Shown: one piece after another, positions 1 through 6,598 of the stretch
How the letters are laid out: every line of letters begins with the position of its first letter
Numbering within the stretch: the first letter of the stretch is position 1
Notes under the pieces: generated by a model
The model's input: the letters and a program-made list of their open reading frames with translations, nothing else
Told to the model about the DNA's origin: nothing
Database searches by the model: none
Position numbers and translations under genes: made by a program
Source: an uncultured Ruminococcus sp.
GTDB taxonomy: Bacteria; Bacillota; Clostridia; Oscillospirales; Acutalibacteraceae
Direction of reading: 5' to 3'
Length of the DNA: 12,255 nt
Assembly: GCA_902802975.1 (NCBI GenBank)
Contig: CADCOF010000260.1
Location: forward strand, 1 to 12,255

Positions 1-479
1 AAAGAATGCTGAGTCTTTTTACATTACACAGTCCTACACAAACAGCGACGGCAAATCGACATCGAAAATCGTGCGAAAGTTGGGAACACTTCAAGATTTG
101 TGTGAAAAACTTGGAACCGACCGTGATGGTGTAATGGCATGGGCGTTCTCATTATGAAGACAGATTTCTTGGAAAGACCAGTTCTTGTGAAACGTGAAGA
201 CCGTATTAAGGCACATTTTCTCATTTGCTTCCTCTCACTTATGCAATGTCATCAACTTAAGCTTTCGGTATGCCTCCGGCGGCAAGCCTTTTTGAAAAAA
301 GGCTTGGCGAAAAAATTTGTGATGCTCTCTGTCTAACCTTAAGTTGATGATATTTCTTACTTATGATCTTCAAATTTTTAGAACGCAAGCTTCAAAACAA
401 GTATACTTATGAACAAATCCTTGATACACTCTGCTCTATTAAAAATACAGCCCGATGGATTTGCCTGAGTTTATCATAA
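1..479 (+). pseudogene. IS1634-like transposase remnant, deleted and interrupted
   Basis: Three pieces of one transposase can be read. Frame 2 from base 2 gives an N-terminal piece (FYITQSYTNSDGKSTSKIV, then RKLGTLQDLCEKLG and DRDGVMAWA), as in the N-terminus of IS1634-type DDE transposases. It runs to about base 141. A different frame from about 145 gives IMKTDFLERPVLVKREDRIK and AHFLICFLSLM, which resembles the region near the C-terminus of the same family. The whole catalytic middle is therefore missing, with a frame change at the junction near 141-150. The C-terminal piece is cut after LSLM by the MITE at 244-355 and resumes at 366 with IFKFLERKLQNKYTYEQILD, ending at TAA 477-479. Joining 243 to 366 restores the frame exactly. 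The gene begins upstream of the window. Family assignment is from memory of the motifs; the broken state is seen directly. Confidence 0.72.
244..355. mobile_element. MITE copy 1 (112 bp), inserted in transposase remnant
   Basis: A 112-bp element starting CAATGTCATCAACTTAAG and ending with the near-complement CTTAAGTTGATGATATTT, so two mismatches in 18 bp of terminal inverted repeat. It is flanked by CTCACTTATG (234-243) and CTTACTTATG (356-365), a 10-bp target duplication with one mismatch. Removing the element plus one duplicate restores the transposase reading frame, which proves insertion. The interior holds a strong hairpin: CAAGCCTTTTT at 283-293 pairs with AAAAAGGCTTG at 296-306. It has no coding capacity. 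By eye it differs from copy 2 at four of 112 positions. The decayed repeats suggest it is the older insertion. Confidence 0.85.
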
Positions 480-524
480 GCGAAAGATAGTTCCGCATAG
501 ATAGTTTTTTCGGTGCGGTGGGGC

Positions 525-1553
525 TTAAAGCGCATGTCTGTCCGCTGCCGGAACTTCCACAAATGATATCGTTTTCTCTTCGGCGGTAAATCCTGAGTAA
601 TCTTCAGGTGTGATCGCTTTTCCCAGTGCTTTTTTTAGCGCGAGTGCGGGAATATTTACGCCGGCTGCCGCACAGCTTAGCGGAAGTCCGCCCGACATTC
701 TTGCGTTGACTTCAAGCAAATAAGGCGTTCCATTCAAAAATCTGAACTGCACATCGCATATATATTTTGGCGATACTATATCTATCACCTTATTTACCAT
801 TCCGATTATTTCACTGTCAAATATGATCTTTTCAACGTGTCCGCTGTACTTGAACCGCGGTATGATTATTCTTTTGCCGACGCAGTCGAAGCAGTCTGCG
901 CTCACTTCAACCTCCGGCGTATTCAGCAGCGGCATAAGCATCATGGGCTTGAACGTACCCTTATTATTGAGAATACGGTTCAGTGAGTCATAGCCTATCG
1001 AAAACGTAGGATAATACATCAGCTGTGTGTACTCGTCTTTTGTTTCGGTTATTATGCGAAAACTCTGCCCGCCTTTGTCATTTACGCACTTTATACAAAG
1101 CTTATCATATTTTTCATTAAGCTCCGCATATGCCGCCTCAAACTGCGCTGCGGTGCTTACTACTCTGTATTCCGGAACATTTATGCCCGCTTTTGAAAAA
1201 CGTTCATACGCTGCCGCTTTATCTTCAAGCAATTCAATCATTTCAGCTGTTTCGCAGATAAGCGTCACGCCAAGTTCCTCAAATTTTTCCCTTGCAGCGG
1301 CAATTTTTGCCATATATCTGTACGGCACAAATACATCTACATTGTGCGCCCTGCAAAAAGCAAGGCAGTATTCCGCATATTTCTCTTCCGGAATATCTTC
1401 TTCGTGATACCACTCGTCACATTGCAGCTTTATCGGAGACTCCTCCGTGCGATTCGAGCCGATTATATACAATTGATCGGCGTCCGTCTGCTTCATCAGC
1501 TCTATCAGGCAGTACGCCGTTCGAAACCAGTGGTTAAACCAAATTCGTGTCAT
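525..1553 (-). CDS. ATP-grasp ligase of the Ter-type biosynthetic module
   Basis: A 342-residue ATP-grasp enzyme, expected to join a carboxylate to an amine or similar nucleophile via an acyl-phosphate; the substrate is unknown. Residues 1-100 form the pre-ATP-grasp Rossmann-like part. The ATP-binding stretch LCIKCVNDKGGQSF lies at 152-165 (K155, K160, glycine loop). PEVEVSAD at 213-220 matches the strand before the metal site, and DVQFRF (267-272) with EVNAR (281-285) supplies the Mg-binding acidic and Asn residues. The catalytic set looks intact. An ATG 90 bp further upstream is in frame, but the ATG at 1553 has a ribosome site (GAGGT, 7 nt away) and starts the conserved-looking sequence, so I chose it. 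It resembles the carbamoyl-phosphate-synthase-like ATP-grasp family found beside Ter operons. It is the last gene of the minus-strand set, set off from the StiP gene by a MITE. I see no clear terminator after it. Confidence 0.85.
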   Translation of the reverse strand: MTRIWFNHWFRTAYCLIELMKQTDADQLYIIGSNRTEESPIKLQCDEWYHEEDIPEEKYAEYCLAFCRAHNVDVFVPYRYMAKIAAAREKFEELGVTLICETAEMIELLEDKAAAYERFSKAGINVPEYRVVSTAAQFEAAYAELNEKYDKLCIKCVNDKGGQSFRIITETKDEYTQLMYYPTFSIGYDSLNRILNNKGTFKPMMLMPLLNTPEVEVSADCFDCVGKRIIIPRFKYSGHVEKIIFDSEIIGMVNKVIDIVSPKYICDVQFRFLNGTPYLLEVNARMSGGLPLSCAAAGVNIPALALKKALGKAITPEDYSGFTAEEKTISFVEVPAADRHAL

Positions 1554-1681
1554 GTTAATACCTCGTTTTACAGAATCAATGTAGATTTGTTTTGTGCTGA
1601 TCAATATTATGTATGGCGCAGGATACGTGATCTCTTTTTGCACAAAGCCCTAACTGATTAATATCAGTGGTCGTTAGTGGC

Positions 1682-1793
1682 CAATGTCATCAACTTAAGC
1701 TTTCGGTATGCCTTCGGCGGCAAGCCTTTTTGAAAAAAGGCTTGGCGAAAAACTTTGTGATGCTCTCTGTCTAACCTTAAGTTGATGACATTG
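1682..1793. mobile_element. MITE copy 2 (112 bp), perfect ends
   Basis: Same length as copy 1, with perfect 18-bp terminal inverted repeats CAATGTCATCAACTTAAG / CTTAAGTTGATGACATTG. It is flanked by an identical 10-bp direct repeat CGTTAGTGGC at 1672-1681 and 1794-1803. The flanks are themselves slightly repetitive (AGTGG occurs again at 1666-1670), but the exact 10-bp match agrees with the duplication length of copy 1. An internal stem of 11 bp pairs 1721-1731 with 1734-1744, and a small TGCC/GGCA hairpin sits just before it. No ORF of note. Perfect ends and duplication suggest a more recent insertion than copy 1. The mobilising transposase is not identified; the 10-bp duplication would suit some IS4-group elements, but that is a guess. 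Confidence 0.88.
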
Positions 1794-1808
1794 CGTTAGT
1801 GGCTAGTA

Positions 1809-1836
1809 GCTTTGAGCTTTAAGCTTTGAGCTTTGA
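1809..1836. repeat. 7-bp tandem repeat, four units
   Basis: Four head-to-tail copies of GCTTTGA (the second copy reads GCTTTAA) lie just downstream of the StiP-like stop codon and next to MITE copy 2. Function unknown; it may be simple slippage expansion. Confidence 0.75.
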
Positions 1837-1852
1837 GCTATAATTATTTCAT

Positions 1853-2926
1853 TCAGGCGTCTGCCAACTTCTTGATTATTCCACACGTTTTGTAATGCGT
1901 CATACCGCAATATTCTATCGGCACATTCTTTTCCTGCGCCAAGCGTATAAGATGCGCAAGCTCAGCGGAATCTTTATACCGCTCGTCTATCAATACCTTC
2001 CACGGCACTCTCCGCAGTAAAACACGCGTCGCTTCTCCGATACCGGGTTTTATCAGATTAATGTCATCTACGGAATATTTCTCCGCAAGCATTTTTACTT
2101 CATCAATACCTTTACCCGGTATTGTTTCGTTTTCTTCGGGTACGTTCATGTTAAACTGTGCCTCTATCGCATCAATGAACTCATACGAAAGATCGGCGTC
2201 TTTAAGCTCCCCATAATATACCGCACCGTGAAAATCATCTTTCCCAATAATATCATCACGCAGAAATGTTCTGCTCACAAGTCCCGATACTGTTGAGTTC
2301 AAACATGAACTGGGGATAAGTATATCGTCGTGTGTTCCGCACAGCTCCGTCACGTTCGCCGGGTCAGCCACAACGGCAATGTCGCTCGAAACGCCCTCAT
2401 AATTTGCAAGTTCCTTCTGAAGTTCTCTGAGTATTGCGCCTTTTCCTATCCAGCCGTCAACAAAAAGCAGATTTTTCGGAGAGTGGCGGTCAAGCATATA
2501 TTTCATTGCGCAGTGGTCAATGCCGCGCCCTCTGATGATCGAGATGGAGTAATGAGGCATATTAACGCCGTACTTTTTCAATATGTAGCGTTTCAGCAGG
2601 ATACCAATTGGAATACCAGCTCTTGCAAGCGAAACCAAAACAGTGCCTTCGCCCTTTTGAGTCATGATCTTGTCGCCCAAACGGCTTACCGCTTCGGCTG
2701 TGGGTTTTGAAAACGTTCTCAATGCTTCTTCGTACACCTGCATATAGCGCGGCGTGGGAACGTACTCGATCGGCAGCATTTCGCAGTAATGGCGTCCCGC
2801 TTGAATAAGCCGCTCGCGCTCCTCTGTCGGCTGTGGCTCTACAAGACCGGTTACGTCCTTGAGCAGCAAAGTCACGTCCTCAGGTTTGTATGATGTTTTT
2901 ACATAATAATTTGCGTCTCTATTCAT
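1853..2926 (-). CDS. StiP-family PRTase-like protein with PELOTA RNA-binding domain
   Basis: A 357-residue protein matching the StiP family of Ter-associated gene sets. The family was once named a cysteine protease but is now regarded as phosphoribosyltransferase-like. Residues about 40-270 carry the PRTase-type core: VSLARAGIPIGILLKR at 98-113 and the family loop LLFVDGWIGKGAI at 153-165, standing where PRPP-binding loops lie in classical enzymes. STVSGLVSRT at 211-220 is another family-like segment. Residues about 286-352 (INLIKPGIGEATRVLLRR, later VLIDERYKDS) look like the PELOTA/L7Ae-like domain appended in this family, suggesting contact with RNA or a nucleotide-like product. ATG 2926 is preceded by AGGTGG at 7 nt. 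The start overlaps the preceding gene's stop by 8 bp, so the two are probably translationally coupled. The reaction is not established. Confidence 0.87.
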   Translation of the reverse strand: MNRDANYYVKTSYKPEDVTLLLKDVTGLVEPQPTEERERLIQAGRHYCEMLPIEYVPTPRYMQVYEEALRTFSKPTAEAVSRLGDKIMTQKGEGTVLVSLARAGIPIGILLKRYILKKYGVNMPHYSISIIRGRGIDHCAMKYMLDRHSPKNLLFVDGWIGKGAILRELQKELANYEGVSSDIAVVADPANVTELCGTHDDILIPSSCLNSTVSGLVSRTFLRDDIIGKDDFHGAVYYGELKDADLSYEFIDAIEAQFNMNVPEENETIPGKGIDEVKMLAEKYSVDDINLIKPGIGEATRVLLRRVPWKVLIDERYKDSAELAHLIRLAQEKNVPIEYCGMTHYKTCGIIKKLADA

Positions 2927-4064
2927 CTGCGCACCACCTGAACAAATAAATATTTTCGCTGCCAGCCTTTTGCAGCGCGTTTATCAATGAATTGTATCCA
3001 ACGTTTGAAATATCTGTAGAATCAGTTATTATAATTACCGCGTCATATTTACCGATATCATAAATAAATGTCTGCCTTTCGCCGTCATATAAGCTTGAAA
3101 GCGAATAGCGCGCATGCAGCGGATAATTTTCGTTTGTACTAACCTCGATCGGACTTCTTGTGGTTGAGTGAGTTACGGCGTTTATACCCAATGATTCTAA
3201 ATATGTTGTCGTATGAATAGCAGGATACATAAATTCTTCCGTGCCGATAACAACAGCTGTGCGCACATTTTTATTTTTATTTAAAACGCACTCCCATATA
3301 TTATGAGCAAGAGTATCACATGCAGCTAAATATTCATTACCTCGGCATATACGGCGTGTATTTACGTAATTTTTGTTTATATCAATGATATTTACGTGAT
3401 TTTCGGGCGCATCACACATTTTGTCGTGATATACGCCGTCCGAAATATAAGATTCGGCAATTTCGGTATAACCCTCGTGATGCGTCTTCACAAGATAAAT
3501 AACGTCGATATTTCTCTCACTGTACCGCAAAAGCGATTGATCGTCCATACCGTTTAGCAGCGAGGCAGCGGAAAATTTCACTTTGTTCGGGTACAAGCGT
3601 TCAATAATATCGATTATTTTCAGTATTGTGCTGCCTGTAGTTATCTCGTCCTCGGCAAAAATTATTCTGTCAATGTTATCAATGACAGATTCAAGGTCGT
3701 TTTTGCATAGCTTTTGTTCTGTTGCATGGCTGTGCGATTCTGTGAAGAAGAGATATTCAACATTTTGTATAGGCTCGCGTGTGGTCTGAGTGTAGAGCGT
3801 GTTGAGTGTAACCGCAAGGCGCGCGCCTATTGCAGTTGCTGTTTCGGCAAAACCCACAATGAGTATTTTCTCCGAACAGTCAGAATATTTATCGCGGACT
3901 TTTGACGCAAGCGCGTCAAACATATTCAGAGCGCGTTTACCGCTTGTAGGGATATGTTTCCCCTGATATGGATTGACAACAAGATATTTTCGCTTGTTAT
4001 TATTTTCTCTTCTGGCAATTTTGGCCAAGCTGTTTTCACTAAATATATTATCCATATTTTCCAT
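2919..4064 (-). CDS. Phosphoribosyltransferase with TRSP C-terminal domain
   Basis: A 381-residue phosphoribosyltransferase of the Ter-module type. The PRPP-binding motif is classical: IIFAEDEITTGST at 134-146, with the acidic pair E138-D139 and the TTGST loop. ILIVGFAETATAIGARLA (67-84) is the usual strand and helix before it. Residues about 265-381 form the second domain of this family (TRSP), with THSTTRSPIEV at 298-308, and RYSLSSLYDG (319-328) leading into FIYDIGKYDAVIIITD (333-348). It is expected to transfer ribose-5-phosphate from PRPP to an unknown base-like acceptor. An upstream in-frame ATG at 4127 would overlap the lyase gene, but ATG 4064 has GAGGT 8 nt away and lies 11 bp after the lyase stop, so I start there. 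Co-transcription with both neighbours is likely. To the eye it is richer in A/T than the StiP-like gene. Confidence 0.87.
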   Translation of the reverse strand: MENMDNIFSENSLAKIARRENNNKRKYLVVNPYQGKHIPTSGKRALNMFDALASKVRDKYSDCSEKILIVGFAETATAIGARLAVTLNTLYTQTTREPIQNVEYLFFTESHSHATEQKLCKNDLESVIDNIDRIIFAEDEITTGSTILKIIDIIERLYPNKVKFSAASLLNGMDDQSLLRYSERNIDVIYLVKTHHEGYTEIAESYISDGVYHDKMCDAPENHVNIIDINKNYVNTRRICRGNEYLAACDTLAHNIWECVLNKNKNVRTAVVIGTEEFMYPAIHTTTYLESLGINAVTHSTTRSPIEVSTNENYPLHARYSLSSLYDGERQTFIYDIGKYDAVIIITDSTDISNVGYNSLINALQKAGSENIYLFRWCADE

Positions 4065-4075
4065 AAATATATACC

Positions 4076-5038
4076 TCAGTTGATTACGCCGTAGATTTCT
4101 GCGAGGATTTTCACTTTCGCCGCCCAAACAGCGTGAGTTTTGTACTCGTTCATGCGCTCATTGTTTTGTGAACCTGCAACCATTGAAACGCTGCCCTTGC
4201 TCCAGTTTAAAACGGCATTTGCGTCCTCAAGGTCTTTCCGGTTGACCATGTATGCCTTATTTACAATTGGTATCTGATTCGGGTGTATGACTGTTTTGCC
4301 GATAAATCCACACAGTATATCGCCCTTTATTTCACGTTTCAAGCCGGTATCCCAGCCTTCGCCGTTGTAATATTCCCACACAGGCCCCGAAACAACATAA
4401 TCTCTGCCGAAAACAGTAACGATCTCGCTCAATATGTTGGACACCGGGCGAATATCGTATATCGATTCGTCGTTATGACGGCGAAAACCGAATGTTTTGC
4501 ACAAGTCGTTGCCGCCTACTCGTATGTTAAGCACGAGTGGTTCAACTCGCTCCAGTTTATCTTTGATGTCGTACAGCATGCTGCGGCGCATTCTCAGATC
4601 GATCATATCGGAGCTTTCGAGAATAGGCATAAAGTATATTTTTCTGTTGTATGTATCGTTGATCTTAATTATCTCGTCTATGTATTCATCTGCGATATCT
4701 GCGGTGAATTTCGGAATGATAATACCAAAAATAATTGACGCTGCATCTTCCAAAGCGGCAAAAATTCTCTCTATCTGCTCTTTTGCGCGTACTCTTATAA
4801 ATATCTTGGGGATATAGAAAGTATGGGAGCAGCTGTATTCATATATTTTTTTTATAGACTGTATCATGATAGCTTCGGCTTCTTTAACGGAATTATCATT
4901 GATGGTATCTTCCAGACAAAGAGCCAGGGAGTATTGTGTTCCGAATTTTTCTGTTGTGACAGAACGAACGATACTTCCGTTATTTGCAGGACAATACAGC
5001 AAAGCACCAACACTATAATATATTTTATCATCCTTCAT
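4076..5038 (-). CDS. HpcH/CitE-like TIM-barrel C-C bond lyase of the Ter module
   Basis: A 320-residue member of the citrate lyase beta/HpcH-HpaI aldolase superfamily. It matches the branch found with Ter-type PRTases. Superfamily landmarks are in order: LCLEDTI at 40-46 (acidic pair E43-D44), IFIRVR at 79-84 (substrate Arg), IIPK at 107-110, MPILES at 137-142 (metal-binding Glu141), IRVGGNDL at 172-179 (D178) and GKTVIHPNQI at 247-256. The metal and substrate residues appear kept, so it is probably an active Mg-dependent lyase or condensing enzyme on an unknown acyl substrate. It is the first gene of the set. Its only plausible start is ATG 5038, because a TAG lies in frame just upstream. 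The nearest Shine-Dalgarno (GAGGAG) is 13 nt away, longer than usual. A promoter with an overlapping dyad lies about 80 bp upstream. Confidence 0.85.
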   Translation of the reverse strand: MKDDKIYYSVGALLYCPANNGSIVRSVTTEKFGTQYSLALCLEDTINDNSVKEAEAIMIQSIKKIYEYSCSHTFYIPKIFIRVRAKEQIERIFAALEDAASIIFGIIIPKFTADIADEYIDEIIKINDTYNRKIYFMPILESSDMIDLRMRRSMLYDIKDKLERVEPLVLNIRVGGNDLCKTFGFRRHNDESIYDIRPVSNILSEIVTVFGRDYVVSGPVWEYYNGEGWDTGLKREIKGDILCGFIGKTVIHPNQIPIVNKAYMVNRKDLEDANAVLNWSKGSVSMVAGSQNNERMNEYKTHAVWAAKVKILAEIYGVIN

Positions 5039-5112
5039 AATTGAATACTAACTCCTCTTGATTTTTAATTTTTTGATATTTACAAAATTCATGATGGGCA
5101 GTAATGCAATAC

Positions 5113-5155
5113 AACACTTCCATTATACCACAGATTGTGAGAAAATGGTAGTGTT
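5113..5155. promoter_or_regulatory. 12-bp dyad overlapping the lyase-operon promoter
   Basis: AACACTTCCATT (5113-5124) and AATGGTAGTGTT (5144-5155) are inverted repeats matching at 11 of 12 positions. Their centres are 31 bp apart, about three helical turns. One arm overlaps the -10 and the other the expected -35 region of the minus-strand promoter, so a dimeric regulator could block it. On the plus strand the right arm runs into seven T's (5154-5160), so it could instead act as a plus-strand terminator, though no plus-strand gene upstream needs one. Operator role is inference. Confidence 0.5.
5122..5130 (-). promoter_or_regulatory. Extended -10 promoter of the lyase-PRTase-StiP operon
   Basis: On the minus strand the sequence reads TGGTATAAT, an extended -10 (TGnTATAAT). 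The -35 position holds TACCAT, a poor match, as is usual for extended -10 promoters. The predicted transcript would start near 5115 and have a leader of about 75 nt. Confidence 0.55.
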
Positions 5156-5161
5156 TTTTTA

Positions 5162-5207
5162 TATAAAAAATAAACCGAACGCAGAACAGAGCGTGTCATA
5201 CGTTCGG
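5162..5207 (-). terminator. Intrinsic terminator after the membrane-protein gene
   Basis: CCGAACG (5175-5181) pairs with CGTTCGG (5201-5207) across a 19-nt loop. On the minus strand the stem is followed by a T-rich run (complement of 5162-5174). On the plus strand it is also followed by GTTTTTAT, so it may work both ways. It lies between the membrane-protein stop and the lyase-operon promoter, isolating the two. Confidence 0.65.
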
Positions 5208-5272
5208 GTTTTTATATTATGGAAAATTGAGATATTTTTGAGTGGAGCTTTAAGCTTAGTATTAACTAAAAC

Positions 5273-6400
5273 TTATTCCTCCGACAGCTCCTGAATAAGC
5301 TGGTCGATCTTGTCAAGCGTAGAAAGCTCCTCTTCTTCGTTGTCATCATTGTCGAAATCGTCGGTTGATGGAATGACAGGGAGAGAATCCGTGCGCTCTT
5401 TCGCTTTTTTGGCAGCTTTTTCTATCCTGATCTTCTCAAACTCGGCAGTCACATACTTCGTGCTGCCAACGCCAAACGCCGCTTCGGGTTCATCGTCCGA
5501 CTTGTCATCATTTTTAACGTGTTTGCCGGATTTTGTTTCGGACTTTTCTTCTGACGACTCAAGAGCTTTTTCTTGTTCCTTTGTGATCATGCTTTTTGAA
5601 AGCTTCATCAGGAAGAACAAAGCATACAGCCCAAATGAGCCAACCATCAGCTGCGGCAGCAAATCGAGAAATTGGAAACTGCCGAACTCTTTCATTGATG
5701 CGTCAATCTCCGAAATCACGTATATCATGTCGTAGTACACAAGCAGCAAGCCCCAGATAAATGAGGATTTGATCGGGTTTTTGATTTCGACTCCGCACAA
5801 AACCATTGAACTGTTGAATAAAAATAATGTGAGCGTTACCCATACGAACATATCAAACAGTGCAAATGACGGTGCTTCTCTGCGGTGACTCAAAAAGCCC
5901 ATTACAAGATTGATCGCTGCCCAGATAGTGGGGAGAAGCATTGCAACGCGCATTTTTTTTGCGATGTTGTAGCCAATCATAAGCCCCATGCCCACCGAGG
6001 CGAGCAGCATGCCTGTTATAACGCTCAAAATATTGAACAGGAGTATCAGCAAGCCTGAATTTCCCGATGATAGCGAGCTGACAATGGACAGTGCGCCGTT
6101 TACACCCATCATGAGAGAGGATAGTATCAGGAAAAGTCCGCTCATTTGGGTGGCTTTTATGTCGCAGTACGAGGCGGTTTTGCGGTCTATCAGCGAAAAA
6201 AGCAGCGCAAACAAAAGAAATATACCTGCGAATACCGATATTAATTCAGGTTCTGTGTTTTTGTTTATTATCAAAAAATAATTTGAATACAGTGGCTGAG
6301 TTATATTCTCACCACCGATAAAAAACAAGTAGTAAATGTGCAGCATAAGCGCACCGACAGAAAGCGGCGCAAACGCCACCCAACTGGCTTTTATTTTCAT
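5273..6400 (-). CDS. Unrecognised eight-helix membrane protein with acidic tail
   Basis: I do not recognise this 375-residue protein. It has about eight hydrophobic segments, roughly at 5-28, 53-71, 86-108, 115-145, 151-170, 179-204, 213-231 and 246-267. A hydrophilic tail of about 105 residues follows. The tail has clusters of Lys/Glu (274-330, possibly helical: EFEKIRIEKAAKKAKERTD) and a very acidic stretch DDFDNDDNEEEELS near 347-360, ending in LDKIDQLIQELSEE. The tail presumably lies in the cytoplasm and could be a docking or regulatory region. No enzyme or transporter motif is visible. ATG 6400 has AAAGGA 8 nt upstream; an in-frame ATG 48 bp earlier lacks a ribosome site. It is divergent from the ABC operon and has its own promoter and terminator, so it is probably monocistronic. 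Confidence 0.75.
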   Translation of the reverse strand: MKIKASWVAFAPLSVGALMLHIYYLFFIGGENITQPLYSNYFLIINKNTEPELISVFAGIFLLFALLFSLIDRKTASYCDIKATQMSGLFLILSSLMMGVNGALSIVSSLSSGNSGLLILLFNILSVITGMLLASVGMGLMIGYNIAKKMRVAMLLPTIWAAINLVMGFLSHRREAPSFALFDMFVWVTLTLFLFNSSMVLCGVEIKNPIKSSFIWGLLLVYYDMIYVISEIDASMKEFGSFQFLDLLPQLMVGSFGLYALFFLMKLSKSMITKEQEKALESSEEKSETKSGKHVKNDDKSDDEPEAAFGVGSTKYVTAEFEKIRIEKAAKKAKERTDSLPVIPSTDDFDNDDNEEEELSTLDKIDQLIQELSEE

Positions 6401-6432
6401 AATATACGTCCTTTCAATATAACACGATAACA

Positions 6433-6447
6433 TGTATATCATATACA
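6433..6447. promoter_or_regulatory. 15-bp palindrome in the leader of the membrane-protein gene
   Basis: TGTATATCATATACA is a perfect palindrome around a central C. It lies in the predicted 5' leader of the minus-strand membrane-protein gene, between its promoter and start codon. TGTA...TACA palindromes are typical GntR-type operators, but AT-rich palindromes also arise by chance. Confidence 0.35.
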
Positions 6448-6498
6448 CATTTATGCTGTAAAAAGCAACAGCAAATCCGGATACAAATCTACCTTTTA

Positions 6499-6527
6499 AT
6501 ATTATAACATTTTTTAAGAGTTGTCAA
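6499..6527 (-). promoter_or_regulatory. Promoter of the membrane-protein gene
   Basis: On the minus strand a perfect TTGACA (-35, 6527 to 6522) is followed after 17 nt by TAATAT (6504 to 6499). A TATAAT overlapping it sits at 15-nt spacing (6506 to 6501). The leader to ATG 6400 would be about 90 nt. Confidence 0.65.
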
Positions 6528-6598
6528 TGAAAACAATAGATTTAAATGAAATAAAATTTTATGCTTAAAAAAAGTTTTTAAAAATACGGAAATAGATG

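Larger units (their letters stand above)
1554..1852. other. Intergenic region holding a MITE and a tandem repeat
   Basis: These 299 bp separate the StiP-like gene from the ATP-grasp gene on the minus strand. They contain MITE copy 2 (1682-1793) and a 7-bp tandem repeat (1809-1836). The part next to the ATP-grasp start carries only its ribosome site (complement of 1561-1565). I found no convincing promoter for the ATP-grasp gene here, so it may depend on read-through across the MITE. Confidence 0.7.

Noticed and set aside
480..524. Possible terminator after the ATP-grasp gene
   Set aside because: CCGCA/TGCGG can pair only across a 16-base loop and no T-run follows on the minus strand. The AACTATCT direct repeat there looks coincidental.
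1344..1661. Plus-strand open frames opposite the ATP-grasp gene
   Set aside because: They are antisense to a protein with intact ATP-grasp motifs, have no ribosome sites and show no recognisable family.
244..1793. The two related repeats as a CRISPR array or composite transposon
   Set aside because: Only two copies, more than 1 kb apart, each with its own 10-bp duplication, so they are independent insertions. No cas genes or spacers are present.
4065..4127. Longer N-terminus for the PRTase-TRSP protein starting at 4127
   Set aside because: It would overlap the end of the lyase gene, and the ATG at 4064 has a clear GAGGT at good spacing.
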